NCBI GenBank assembly: GCA_024195265.1 | Contig: JAJLRJ010000013.1 | Location: 20,629,021 to 20,693,020, forward strand | From: Dendrophyllia cribrosa | Taxonomy: Eukaryota; Cnidaria; Anthozoa; Scleractinia; Dendrophylliidae | DNA: 64,000 nucleotides | Reading direction: 5' to 3' | Shown: positions 1 to 11,108 of the stretch, in pieces | Numbering within the stretch: the first letter of the stretch is position 1 | How the letters are laid out: the number at the start of each line of letters is the position of its first letter | Notes under the pieces: generated by a model | What the model was told of the DNA's origin: nothing | Database searches by the model: none | The model's input: the letters and a program-made list of their open reading frames with translations, nothing else | Made by a program: the position numbers and the translations under genes

Positions 1-680
1 GGACTTGTCGCGTAGCGTCAAGCTTGATCAATGTAGGTTATAAGGCTGCAAGATTTGTCGACCGACTACACTGTAGTACTACAAGATTTGTCGACTGGCT
101 AGACTACTAGACTACTAACTTGTCGACTGAAACAAGCCTACCTATATACCACTATTGTAGACATGTTTGGGTTCGCGGACCGTGGGAACTTTCACCGTAC
201 ATCCCGTGTCCTGCAGAATTATTTGGGCTTCTGACCATGGGAACTTTTAATGCATATCCGGTGGCTTAACAAAGCGAGTAAAAGAAACATCTACACGGCT
301 GTTGATAACAAGTACTAAAGAACCAATGGAATACTAGACCTAAAACTGTAAAGTTGGACTAGACACCCAAACAGGAACCCTGGTGTAGGTAAAATCCAAG
401 GTCAGCTTTAGTTCCCAAGCATGCCTACTTCAGAACCGACATTCAAGTTTAACAAATCCATAAAGCATACTTAGCGATTAGGATGATAAGCTGAAATTAA
501 TCAAACGCCATTTTGGCTTCTTAACATGTTTGTCACGATGATTTTGAGCAAGCGTACGTCCAGCGGTCATCATAACTTAGATGTATCTTTCGTCGTCCAT
601 ATCCGTCCATAGCACATGCTCGCTTCTCTTCGCTTCTTCGATATTTGCAAATGTATCATGCCAAATTCAAACTTATTTGT
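1..680. other. No gene seen; repetitive opening
   Basis: I see no coding exon. The first 135 bases reuse a short motif around ACAAGATTTGTCGAC two or three times, which suggests a decayed tandem repeat. The rest is unremarkable AT-rich DNA. Confidence 0.5.
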
Positions 681-686
681 TGCTGG

Positions 687-1275
687 AAGCATTCATCAAG
701 GTCACGAACGATTTAATGACATTTCACGGGGAAGACAGTGTTTTTTTAATGGGTTTTTCAGCGTTGTTACGTTCTTAGAGTTTGCCGATTGAACAATGGA
801 CCGGAGTAACTGCAGAATACCCTGCCATTTCGAGTGCCTCAGAAAAAAAGTCTGTACGCGGTACGCAGTGGCAGCATGAAGACATGACAAGACAACATAT
901 TTTTCTTGCCTACGCGGTACGCGGTACGCAGTCGTTAAATCATCCAAGAGGACAGGGCAATATTTTTCTTGCCTACGCGGTACGCGGAACACAGTCGTTA
1001 AATAATCAAGAGGACAGGGCAATATTTTTTCTTGCTACGCGGACGCGTTACGCGGTACGCAGTCGTTAAATAATTCAAGTGTGTTGCCTACGCGTTACGC
1101 GGCACGCAGTCGGCGGCTTAGAGTTTGCCGATTAAACAATGGATCACAAAGAGCATTCATCAAAGTCACGAATGATTTAGTGACATTTCGCGGGGAAGGC
1201 AATGTTTTCTTTTACGAGTTTTTCAGCGTTGCTACGTGCTCATAGTTTGCCGATTGAACAATGGATCACAAAGAA
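687..1275. repeat. Diverged direct duplication around a minisatellite
   Basis: A block running from AGCATTCATCAA to TTTGCCGATTGAACAATGGA occurs at about 687-800 and again at about 1151-1265. A partial copy of its end lies at 1122-1150. The two copies differ by scattered substitutions and flank the GC-richer minisatellite at 843-1115, as if the minisatellite expanded inside a duplicated segment. No coding potential is seen. Confidence 0.65.
843..1115. repeat. Minisatellite with TACGCGGTACGC core
   Basis: About four to five imperfect units of roughly 60 bases share the core TACGCGGTACGCGGTACGCA followed by GTCGTTAAAT and, in the middle units, GAGGACAGGGC. Short open frames on both strands are by-products of the repeat. 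The CpG-rich core stands out against AT-rich surroundings. Confidence 0.75.
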
Positions 1276-2183
1276 CTACTTATATGGTATGTAATTCGAT
1301 TGCAATTTTGAAGGCAAGGACCAACGTAACAAAACAGAAGCACCGGATCCAAATTGAGGATCTAATCAGCTATAAATAATAGCAGATCAGCCTTGCTTTT
1401 TTTCGTTTATGTTATTCGAAAATGATGGTAATTGACCCAATAAATAAATTGATGAAATTATCAAAATCTGTATGTACATTTACTGTTTCCGTTATGTTTT
1501 ACTGCCTAGTATCTGCTCGTAGCATTATCATTACAATTTGTAACCTCTAGTATTAATAATTATTGGAAAACTGGTCGCAAACGGAGGTTCGACTGTATTT
1601 CCAAAAACTAAAGTCGTTTAATTAACTTATGACCCAAGATAAATTACTGAGCAAAGTTTGAGAGAAAACTTTTTTCCGACCCGACTTTTACAGACACTGC
1701 CTCTTAAATAAATAACTGATGGAAACGCAGTAAAATTTGGACAAACATGACAGCAAATTACACGTGGAGGTTTTGCAACGGTTTTTTAGTTTTCTCGGTA
1801 AACCGGCCTTATAGATGGCTTAGTAAATGTAACAAATCCGACGAAAAAAGGAGAAAAAAAAAGCAAACAGCTTTTGCCGTGTTTGCAAATTGTTTCATGT
1901 GAAGAATGGAATTATTATTGTGTCGACAGAAAAGTTATATACTAGTGCATTGTTATTAAACTAAAACGTTAGGTTATAAAATCCTGCTCGTCGATCGCAA
2001 AAATAGTTTTCATTAGTCAAGCTTTAGAATAGGGTTACTCTAAGTACGTTTCCATACTAAGTTTGAAGTTAAAGAATTGAAGAGTAAACAGGTTTCATAC
2101 GACCAAAACATCTTAGCGTCACATAAATATGCATTGTGTGAAACGAGACTGTCGAGACAACAGGATGGCGTAACGGTGATTAC
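1276..2183. other. No gene seen
   Basis: AT-rich non-coding sequence with homopolymer runs. No exon, transfer RNA or clear repeat boundary was recognised. Confidence 0.5.
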
Positions 2184-2187
2184 CCGG

Positions 2188-2294
2188 CTCGAACGTCGAA
2201 CTTCACAGGTGCCGAATCTATTGCAAATGAGCAAAATGTATTGTTCTTGCTCATTTGCATTAGATTCGGCACATGTGAAGTTCGACGTTTGAAC
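2188..2294. repeat. Long near-perfect hairpin
   Basis: Two arms of about 46 bases (near 2190-2235 and 2247-2293) are inverted complements with only a few mismatches, around a loop of about 12 bases. The arms contain AACGTCGAACTTCACA and GTGCCGAATCTA, and the inner ends read TTGCAAATGAGCAA. It looks like a foldback MITE. No target duplication is obvious. Confidence 0.7.
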
Positions 2295-2639
2295 TGGACC
2301 TAACATAGGCACACGGACGATTTTCTTCGCAATTTTTTCGTTTCGATTTTTTATTCAGCTTCAAGAAACTTGCAACACAAAAACACGAATTTTGCTTAAG
2401 TTGTTTCGTATAACATACCTGTCGTTAATTTTGTTGCGTTAAAAATGGTAGTTGCGAATCGTACCGTGTAACATCACCTTAATTAAAACACTGGGGAATT
2501 ACAAAAAAAATGATTACATCCTAGTGAGCTATCGCATGCTATTTGCATGTGCCTCCGTGTACAATATCTCGTTCAACGCTTCACGTTTTTACGTCAAAAC
2601 GGGGGTTTGAGGGGCTATCAATGCGTTTATCATTCCCAA

Positions 2640-2700
2640 ATCATTTGTAGTAATCCGTACTGTAGGTAACGAATTCAGCAGAGACCAAGAGTCGCAAAAC
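2640..2700 (-). pseudogene. Scrap of Penelope-like element (GIY-YIG C-terminus)
   Basis: The minus strand reads SAEFVTYSTDYYK followed by a stop. This matches the segment SAECVPFSTDYYKRFTLES in the larger Penelope-like relic at 30430-30925. Only about 20 codons survive. The assignment rests on that internal match. Confidence 0.45.
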
Positions 2701-3056
2701 ACTACATAACATCGATGTACAAACTAAGTTTTTTCGTTTTATTGAATTGTTAATAAAATAATATAAAATTTAAATATAAAATAAAGGGGGAGAATAGTGT
2801 TCCTTTAGAGGTCGTTGCTCAAAGTCAAACAACGACTCAAAGTTAAGAACCCAAGCTAGTAGGTCATATTTCAATTATTATTCAGTTGCGAAACGGGGTG
2901 CTTTGTAAGGGATGCAGGGTTCTTACCATTTGTCAGAACTGACCAGTTGGCCCTGATCTGGAGCTCCTAACGAATCGTTTCGTTGGAAAAAATGTTCGGA
3001 AGGTTTTAGTCGCCTAATTGATTAATTTGAAATTAATTGATTACATTGAAAACTAA

Positions 3057-3206
3057 GAGCCACGAAGCTCTTTAGAACCTCTCTAATTTTATTGGCCCTG
3101 GGTATCACGAAGCTCTATTGTTTCAAGGCTAGGATCCATTCTTCTGTTGTTTGTTCTATTGTTTTCTCAGCAATCCTGTGAGGCGTTCCGAGAGCTTCGT
3201 GGCGCT
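3057..3206. mobile_element. MITE, CCACGAAGCTC family, copy 1
   Basis: The ends are inverted: GCCACGAAGCTC on the left and GAGCTTCGTGGC on the right. The interior includes CTAGGATCCATTCTTCTGTT. A second copy in opposite orientation lies at 63296-63445. At about 150 bp with no coding capacity, it is a non-autonomous DNA transposon. Confidence 0.75.
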
Positions 3207-3680
3207 GAAAACCATAGTTGATAGAATAAACTGGTTATGAAACTCAGTCAGTCCTTTGCTGTATGTGTTTGTTCTCCATTTCGTTTGTTCGTTTTCCTTG
3301 ACCGTTCACAAAACACAAAAGGTATTGAAATGCATATGAGCAACTGACCAGTAGAAACATTTGGGCTCACACGTTAAACAACACAATGTGCAGGGTCACG
3401 GTTCGTTCAACATAAAACAAAGAAGCTTTGTACACTCTTTTTCAAATTTGTTGACCAGTCTGTTCTATTAACTATGTGAAACCTAAAAAAAATTAACCTC
3501 TTTTTGCTTTTCGAAGGGATAGAAAGTGTCGTTTTGGGTAATAAGGTCAGCTAGGATTTTTGGAAAGGGGGAAACAAATAGTAAATTTCGGGGAATAAGA
3601 AATATTTCCCTAAAATTTTCTGGCGCTGAAATATTCAGCTAAAAAGAACCGAAAAGATCAGTGCGGCGCCCAAAATAAAG
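3207..3680. other. No gene seen
   Basis: AT-rich sequence between the CCACGAAGCTC MITE and the 52-bp tandem array. Nothing was recognised. Confidence 0.45.
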
Positions 3681-3936
3681 TGTGACCACTTTTTATTAAC
3701 TCACATTCTTTCGTGTCGATTATCCAATCATGTGTGACCACTTTTAATTAATTCACATTCTTTCGTGTCGATTATCCAATCATGTGAGAGCACTTTTAAT
3801 TAATGCGCATTCTTTCGTGTCGATTATCCAATCATGTGTGACCACTTTTAATTAATTCACATTCTTTCGTGTCGATTATCCAATCATGTCAGAGCACTTA
3901 ATTAATGCGCATTCTTTCGTTCAGATTATCCAACCC
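3681..3936. repeat. 52-bp tandem repeat, five units
   Basis: Five head-to-tail units begin near 3681, 3731, 3782, 3835 and 3887. Each contains ATTCTTTCGTGTCGATTATC. Units alternate between a TGTGACCACTTTT form and a GAGAGCACTTTT form, which suggests higher-order duplication. The last unit runs into the terminal inverted repeat of the next element. Confidence 0.85.
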
Positions 3937-4800
3937 CTCGGTCACATTCAAGCTAGAACCTTGCTTGCTTGACCAATTTTTGTTTACCTAGCAAATTCCG
4001 AGTTCGTTACAGGTGTGACCGACCTAGCGCGGCACTGCTTGCTTGCTTGAAAAAGAAGGTGGAGCAGCTAAATCTTCAAAAGATCCGCAGCTAAGCTTAA
4101 GAGCACTCTGAAGTGCCCTTGAGTTGTGCTGGCTAAACAAATTTAATTGGTTTTGTTCGAATTGACCAATAAGGAAGGTCGTATTCTGAGCGTCACGCGC
4201 GAGTTTTGGCTTTTGTTTCCATAGAGAAAAAGTTTTTTCAGCTTACATTTGAAAATGTCAAGAACGCCGTCGCCTTATGACCATACTAGTTCACTGCCAA
4301 TCGGGTTTAGCGAACCTCCAATTTTTACTAATTATACAGGTACTTATCCGTCGGCGCCGCATGTCACGTTTCCTCGACCATTCGTCGAAGGTTTTGTACC
4401 GAACATTTCTATACATCCCGCTTACAGTTTCATCCAAAGCCGAGAAAAGTGACAAAAGTGCACTTTCCCCGTTAGTTGCAACGAGTGAATCGAATACTTC
4501 GTACAGGCGAGAGATTTATATTCACAAGGCAGCGAAGAAAGGACAATCTTCTCCTTCGACGTATTGCCTTGAATCTTCGTAGACGTGAATGCGCACAATA
4601 TATAAATGTAACATAAAATCGAAAACTAAAAGCACCGGATGGAAATCCATTGCGTTTAACAGGCAACCCAAGCAAGCGGTGGATTTACAATATGACCACG
4701 ATGCACTTGCTTAAGTTTCTAGCACTTGCTACGGCTTGCTTGACTGACGTCATAAGCAAGCATGCTTGTTGATCTCAAGCACGAATGTGACCGAGGGGTT
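3932..4800. mobile_element. DNA transposon with 18-bp perfect terminal inverted repeats
   Basis: Left end AACCCCTCGGTCACATTC and right end GAATGTGACCGAGGGGTT are perfect inverted complements 869 bp apart. Subterminal CTTGCTTG motifs recur near both ends (about 3960, 4040 and 4730). Small overlapping open frames near 4249-4582 resemble no known protein, so the element looks non-autonomous. I could not define a target duplication. Confidence 0.75.
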
Positions 4801-5302
4801 AGAAGGCGAAGATAGTTCCAGCCAACCGCAAGAACAAAATCAAGGCAACATGAGTAGTAGTAGAAGGCTGAACTTAACCGCGCTATGGCCTAGGTGCCTA
4901 GGTGCCTAGGTGATGACGTAGTTTGGTATAGGTAACTTATTAATATGTATTATCAACTGCCTATACCTTTAGTGTTATTCCCAAACAATAGAAACAATAG
5001 ACCGGCCCAAACTTGCCCGCTTTATTCCAAATCACTTTTAAACAAAACACAACTGACACAGATATCCTTTACAGACATAGATCAAAACAATATGCCTTGA
5101 CCAAGACTCGAACCTGAGTTACTGCGGCCACAACGCTAGACCATCAAAACTGCGGTCGATATTATAGCTGAATAAACTAATTAGAGGTTTTCGAAACATT
5201 CAAGTTCAGAAGCAATAAAATTGCTCAGTGTAAAATAAAACACTTCTTATTCGTTTCTACCGCAACATTCTTATTGCCGCTTCATCGCTGGACTCTATAT
5301 CG

Positions 5303-5372
5303 TACCCTTCCTGTACCCCTCCTGTACCCCTCCTGTACCCTTTCTTTACCCCTCCTGTACCCCTATCATTTG
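5303..5372. repeat. CTGTACCCCT short tandem repeat
   Basis: Five degenerate copies of CCTGTACCCCT lie in the loop of the large inverted repeat. They are purely repetitive, with no gene. Confidence 0.7.
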
Positions 5373-6171
5373 ATCACAACAGTAAACACGGATATCTAGT
5401 TACTTTTTATATATATGATCAAGGATTTGCGAAAACAGCCTCGAATAGTAAATTTCTTGGATGATAAACGTGGCGTTATAGACATATACCAGTTCCCAAA
5501 ATCCTTACAACCCCCGTCCGAATTCTCCAGTTAAATTAAGATATTATTCAAACGATAAAACAAAGTGGATTTACTTACACGGAGATGAACCAAACGTAAA
5601 ATCGATTTCAGAAAAAACCTTTGCTTCCGAAAAAAGGCAACAAAGCTTTAGGACTGCAATACGGCCTTATAGTGAATTCGCGCTACGTCCGTAAAGCTAT
5701 TTCATTCTAACATTTTGTTCTTGATTTCCTTATCATTTGTGTAGTATATGGATTTGAGTTGTTCTAAATAAAACAGCTTTTGTTGACATAATGATTTGAT
5801 GAAACCTTAATGCGTTTTGTTATTATTAAATATATTATTACTTAAACAGAGTGTGGGTTTATTGTTTTAGTAACGCATGTAATTGGTTGCTTAAATATTT
5901 TTCCGAGGTGCTAATTTTTCATGCAAATTTAGTTCAGTGTAAGTTCGTATAATTAAAAGTTTGAACTTTGAAGCTACCGGTAAAGTTATAAAAGTTAAAG
6001 TGGGTGATGGTTGGGAAACTGAAAATCGATATAGAGTCTAGCGATGAAGCGGCAATAAGAATGTTGCGGTAGAAACGAATAAGAAGTGTTTTATTTTACA
6101 CTGTGCAATTTTATTGCTTCTGAACTTGAATGTTTCGAAAACCTCTAATTAGTTTATTCAGCTATAATATC

Positions 6172-6240
6172 GACCGCAGTTTTGATGGTCTAGCGTTGTG
6201 GCCGCAGTAACTCAGGTTCGAGTCTTGGTCAAGGCATGTT
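6172..6240 (+). other. tRNA-like pol III promoter segment (SINE head)
   Basis: GATGGTCTAGCG resembles an A box or D arm, and GGTTCGAGTCT some 30 bases later matches a B box. A mirror copy sits in the left arm at about 5096-5155. The spacing fits a tRNA-derived SINE head. I see no paired acceptor stem, so this is not called a functional tRNA gene. Confidence 0.45.
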
Positions 6241-6389
6241 GTTTTGATCTATGTCTGTAAAGGATATCTGTGTCAGTTGTGTTTTGTTTGAAAGTGATTT
6301 GGAATAAAGCGGGCAAGTTTGGGCCGGTCTACTGTTTCTATTGTTTGGGAATAACACAAAAGGTATAGGCAGTTGATAATACATATTAA

Positions 6390-7405
6390 CCCATTGACAC
6401 CTGAACCGCCCGTAACCGTCCGTACAAGACTCCACTGCTTTAAAAAATTGTAACTTTCTCAATCGTGCGAACATTGCCTTAACTAGCAGTTGTGAGCATT
6501 GACTAGAAAGTCTTTCAAATTGAGATACCCAATAAACACAAAAAAGTCGGCGATTTTTGCAGAATATCAGCGTTTGAATTTGGACAATAACAAAAATTAC
6601 CATTTTTAACGTCTGACTCATAGAAAAACAACAAAAATCACGTTTTTGCCTTTAGTTTTTTTTATTCAAATCATCGTGGCAAACCCAAAAGTCAACATTT
6701 ACAGCAAAATTCAGTCCTAGTCCTAGCATAGCAGTGAATTTTTTTGCTGTTATTCGTTGCTCGGACCTAACTACAGCTTCTTATACTAGTGCATGCTCAC
6801 CTTGCCTCGATTTTCAACATCACCACCGCACTGCATGCTTGGAAATAAACAGATTTTTTGACAGCGTCCATTCCGTCCTCCACAATTTTCATATATATAC
6901 TAAGTCCACAGCCACTCTGACCCAACGCCGAAATTTCGCGCTTGTTGTGTTCTCCTGTGGTCGCAACTTCCAAAATATGCCGCGGTAGGTCGAGAAATTC
7001 ATCCAGAGTCGAGTCCCCAAGCTACTTCGTTTCCAGGCGGCCATTTTTCCAGTTCAACGAGCAACGAGCCAAATTCGTAAACGAAGTACAACACCTAACT
7101 CGCTTCATTGAGAAGTGGACTCTGAACTACCTCCAAGCTTAATGATGCTAACCAGGCAGCTACTAAAGATGAAAAATGGTGTGAACTTACCAAAAATCGT
7201 AGATAATTCATATTGGACCCTTTATTGCAAATCAACCAAGCAAAATGGGATCGTCACAATGACGTTTCCAGTAAACTCGAGCCTTCAGTGTTTTAGAACA
7301 GCAGCACTTTCAATGGTAACTCCAAATATGATGTCACGAAATCCTATGGGGCATGTGTATGCAGAAAATCACTCAAAAACGTAAAAATCCTCAGGTGTCA
7401 ATGGG
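6390..7405. mobile_element. piggyBac-type non-autonomous element with TTAA duplication
   Basis: The element runs from CCCATTGACACCTGA to TCAGGTGTCAATGGG, a 15-bp perfect terminal inverted repeat. TTAA lies on both sides (6386-6389 and 7406-7409). The left arm of the surrounding inverted repeat keeps the uninterrupted site, with one TTAA, so this is a clean insertion of 1,016 bp. CCC...GGG ends plus TTAA are hallmarks of piggyBac-superfamily transposons. No transposase frame is present. A diverged second copy lies at 29070-30069. Confidence 0.9.
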
Positions 7406-7510
7406 TTAATAACTTACCTATACCAAACTACGTCATCACCGTACCTAGGCACCTAGGCACCTAGGCACCTAGGCCATAGCGCGGTTAAGTTGAACCTTGT
7501 ACTACTACTA

Positions 7511-8629
7511 ACATGTTAGGAAGGCAAAATTGCTCTTTCCTAAATTCCATGTTTCATTTTTGGACGCTTTTCCAGCTGAACTTTGGCGTTTTTGGCCTCG
7601 AAAATTACACCGAAATGTAAAATGTTCAAGGTCAAATTTTAGCAAATCGACATCGGCTTACCTGCTGTAATAAACGGTAAACGTTCGGCCGGGCGACGTA
7701 TCAATTTAATAGCTGTAAGAACGCATTTTCCACGGCCAGAAGAACATAATTGCCAATAATTATTTCCAAGTATCATTCAAAACTATCCCGAAGTAATTGT
7801 GTATTTATTTTCTTTTTTTTTTGTTCCGTATGTTTGGCTACTTTTCTGTATAGTAAGGTGAAACCGCCGCGCGATCTCGGCGGAGTTACAACCACTGACT
7901 TACAGCTGATTCATAACACTCGGTGTTTCGCTATTCGAAAATCGTGTTTTTCAAATCCTGCGTAAAATAAAAAGAAACGTTTTTCATCTTTCATTGAGGA
8001 CCATGCTGTTGCATCAAGCTAGGAAGTTTTTACAAAATGCCCATTTCTCGACCAGATCTCACATCTTTAAAAACCAGATCTCACATCTTTAAAAAACTAT
8101 CCATAAACACAACTTGGGCAACAACGTGGGCACAGATCATATATATTTTCATGTTCGGTAGTTACAATTATCTTTCACGACTAAAAACAAAATTTATAAG
8201 CCCTCTGAAAACTGCGAACTCGATGATTTCAATAGCTTTTGCCAAATAGTAGAATCAGCAGAATCAGATTCTCGGGAAATGCCCTGAACTTGTTATTTAG
8301 CTCGTGCTGAGTTGGAATAGGTTTGTACGTAACAATTATCCACCACTGATACTCGCTGAATATCGACAAGTGGGTACACTGAGGCGAGGTTTGTATTTCG
8401 TTAAGGGATTTTGTTTAGGGAAAAACGCGTTATTTTTTAGCGACAATTTGTAGTCGCTGCGGTGACCCGCATCTGTCAGCACGCTCAATAATTTCACTTC
8501 TATAAAAGGACGTAAAAATGATATATATAGATAGGCTGAGCCTATAACAGCGTCGCTCACTGAACAGAAAGCCGATAATAAACTTAACTGAGGTGAAAGT
8601 TCGGAAACACAAGAATTAAGATTGAAGAC
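7511..8629. other. No gene seen
   Basis: Non-coding AT-rich sequence. A 22-base direct duplication containing CCAGATCTCACATCTTTAAA occurs near 8051-8093. Short open frames here resemble nothing known. Confidence 0.45.
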
Positions 8630-8880
8630 CGGGCTATTTTTCAATTTTAGTAATTCTCAAAAACAGACTTACGCGACCGTCAGCACAGTACATTTAGACC
8701 GTACAAAAGTTCACAAAAACAACTTTTTCTCCGTCTAGATACTAGGACGACTAATTTCGAAACAAAATACACCTGTTGCTTATCAAAAATTGTCCGAGAA
8801 ACTGATTTGGAAATCAAAATTGTAAAAAATACACAAACATATTTGCATAAGGCCACGCGAGTGAAGTTTTGTTTACATAA
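8630..8880. repeat. Dispersed repeat, copy 1
   Basis: Segments such as AATTCTCAAAAACAG, TTACGCGACCGTC and AACTGATTTGGAAAT recur in the same order at about 35155-35410. This is an interspersed repeat family of unknown class. No terminal repeats were defined. Confidence 0.55.
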
Positions 8881-9780
8881 AATCGCTTTTCAACCTATGT
8901 AATGAATGAACAAACACATAAAAATGGACAACACAATCTTCTTTCGAAAAATTTTATTCAAATCTCTATAAGTTTATGTTTAAAAGCAAAACGCGAACCA
9001 TTTATAGCGCATCAAGGCCGAGCTGTCTTCGAAGAAAGAAATCAAAACGACTGAATTTAAGCACGTTTATAAACAATTCTCCAAAACTAGCTAGAATACA
9101 AAGAAAAAAGTCAATCACAGATTGATATCAACATAAATTCCCATCGTAAAAAGTAATCTGTTTTACCTTTAAGTCCCTCGCTTGCTTGGAAATTCTTTAA
9201 ATCTTTAAATCTCCGCTCCGTAATGAAAACATACATCTCGGAAGTTGTGTGGCGTCATACGCGCATGTTTTGCGACGTAATACGCGCCCGCGAGCTAACC
9301 CTGTCCAACACGGGCGCACGGCCACAGGCGGGGGGCGGCACACGCGCGCCGCGAAACATTCCGCTAGCCATGACCATGAAAACTGACGGGCATAGGTTCT
9401 ATGAGTATGGGGCTACGCGTGGGCCTTCGCCCGCAGAGCTCCGCTATAAACAAAAGCCCCATAATACAAATATCATGTGGAAACACAGCAAAGACATCGT
9501 TATATCGGCTGTAGGACTTACTTTATTCAGCTTTATCGTCGACCATCTGATTGACTGATAAGTGACATGAAATTCTTCATAACAATGGTTGCAATCCATC
9601 TCTTGGGTTTTTGTGGTGTTACAATATTTCGGAAATATTTTATCTCTAATATAAATTAGCCTGTGATGCGCTCTACTCGGTTATAATCTATCAAAAAATG
9701 CGGAAATTGCAAATATGTTTTGCTAGACTTGTAAAATATGATAGAAGTGAACATTTTGCTGCTCCTGGTAGCGTTTTTAG
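8881..9780. other. No gene recognised; one unassigned 111-codon frame
   Basis: A plus-strand frame at 9223-9558 is locally GC-richer and ends in a hydrophobic stretch (IVISAVGLTLFSFIV-like). It matches no family I know and has no visible neighbouring exon. I leave it unassigned. Confidence 0.3.
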
Positions 9781-9914
9781 ATATTTTTTTCACCGAAAAA
9801 GGTGAAAAACACGCATTGTTTTTCGCAGTTGTCTTGGCCTCATGCTATTTATGACGTCATATGTCGTTACCATGGCAACCGATTATCGCCCAAACAAAAT
9901 GTGTCTCAAGGATA

Positions 9915-10192
9915 CAGCTGTTTCGAGAAAGGTTGTCGGAAAAAAGCGTATAAAAGTGTAGACTACGCGACAATCCATAAAGGTATATTGTGGGTAGTCA
10001 TCCACACTATATCCTAAAAGCTCATTTATCCAATGGCCCACCATTTAAGATCGTCCCTGTACGGACGAGGCATCGCGGGTTTCATGTATTTATTTGACTT
10101 ATTAAAATTCATTGATCATATCTCATATTATTTTTCAGGATTGTCGCGTGCACTTTTGCGCTTTTTTCCGACAACCTTTCTCGAAACAGCTG
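9915..10192. mobile_element. TA-flanked MITE, CAGCTGTTTC ends
   Basis: Left end CAGCTGTTTCGAGAAAGG and right end CCTTTCTCGAAACAGCTG are flanked by TA on both sides. The inverted repeat continues with only minor differences through TTGTCGGAAAAAAGCG. The TA target and the CAG start fit a Tc1/mariner-type non-autonomous element of 278 bp. It resembles the element at 12958-13203. Confidence 0.8.
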
Positions 10193-10716
10193 TAAACGAA
10201 CAGCTACTGAAGACGGCATGAGCTAATAATTAATTCTCTAGAAAACATCTGAGAAAAACCTCATGGAATGAGTGGTGTCCTTCGTTGTCGTCCGAGGGTT
10301 AAAGGCTAAAAGAACTAAGGAATGATTAACTTAAAAGCAAAGGAAATCGTTTTGTAATGCTCTAAACAATACATAATGTCACGCCACGAGGTTCGAATTT
10401 CATCAACTTGGCATAAATCGGTTGAATATAATGCAAAATTAACTTTCTAAAGTATCAAGAGTTATGATAACAACTAACACAACAGTCTTGCTATACCGTG
10501 GCTGGTCCAAAACCCACCATACTATTCGCTTATAATAATAACAGAATCCGGAAAACATTCAAACAGATTTCTATCACAAAATAAGCTGACTAGTGGTTCA
10601 AAGGCGCTAGTATAATGGATAATAACGTCATCAAGTGAAACATCAAACTTGCTATCATTATGTCCGTGAGCGGCTTAGAATGCCGTTAAAGTTCTCCTTT
10701 CCTTAATAGTGAAAGC
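10193..10716. other. 3' flank of the receptor gene
   Basis: No exon is seen. It lies downstream of the receptor stop codon on the minus strand and should hold its 3' UTR. I did not find a convincing polyadenylation signal close to the stop. Confidence 0.4.
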
Positions 10717-11087
10717 TTAGGTCTTTGCATGGCATCCTACTTCTTCATACCCATCTTCACCTTTTCCTGTGTCTCCTCGGTTTAAGCCCACGTTGTAATA
10801 ACCGAGAGATGTATTTTTGCATTGCAGTGACTGATACTCAAGTTGGGCACTGGACTGCTCTCCTGAAGGCCTGGGATGGAGCTCCATGTATATACCTGGC
10901 TCTGACACGTGTTGGCCATGTATCGTTTGACGCTGACCATCTCTATCGGAGGTATGCCGGTCTGGCGCGTGTGCTTTATCAGGAGGTTTTCGTCTTAGAT
11001 GCCATATTAACAAGCCAATTACAAGAAACAGTAGGACAACAAGACAGGACAAAGCGATGACAGCAATACGGTAGATGTTTTGTTGTT
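10717..11087 (-). CDS. FN3/Ig receptor, last exon: transmembrane helix and cytoplasmic tail
   Basis: This is the terminal exon of a type I membrane receptor. The acceptor TTTAATAG precedes 11087, and the first two bases complete a codon begun in the Ig exon (phase 1 on both sides). The exon encodes about 123 residues. A hydrophobic helix (residues 8-28, AVIALSCLVVLLFLVIGLLI) is followed by basic HLRRK, a normal stop-transfer signal. The tail contains four YxxL/V-type motifs: YMEL, YQSL, YYNV and YEEV. LEYQSL and LGYYNV fit the ITIM consensus (I/V/L/S-x-Y-x-x-L/V/I), so SH2-phosphatase recruitment is possible, which is inference. The stop is TAA at 10719-10717. There is no kinase or phosphatase domain. 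A retroelement remnant on the opposite strand begins about 20 bases upstream of the acceptor. Confidence 0.8.
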
Positions 11088-11108
11088 CTATTAAATAAAA
11101 AAATAACA

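Larger units (their letters stand above)
4840..7510. mobile_element. Large inverted-repeat (foldback) element
   Basis: The left arm (about 4850-5306) and the right arm (about 6028-6389 continuing at 7406-7500) are inverted complements over roughly 450 bp with high identity. They surround a loop of about 720 bp. The outer ends carry three or four copies of CCTAGGTG, next to ACCGCGCTATGG. The right arm is split by a TTAA-flanked insertion at 6390-7405. Each arm contains a tRNA-like promoter segment. No protein is encoded. It could be a very long-TIR transposon or two inverted copies of a SINE-bearing repeat. Confidence 0.8.

Noticed and set aside
4249..4675. Overlapping small frames inside the TIR element at 3932-4800
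   Set aside because: Three frames on both strands are open, with no motif of any transposase.
9223..9558. 111-codon frame with hydrophobic C-terminus
   Set aside because: It matches no known family and has no partner exon or splice signal. Local GC content alone could leave it open.
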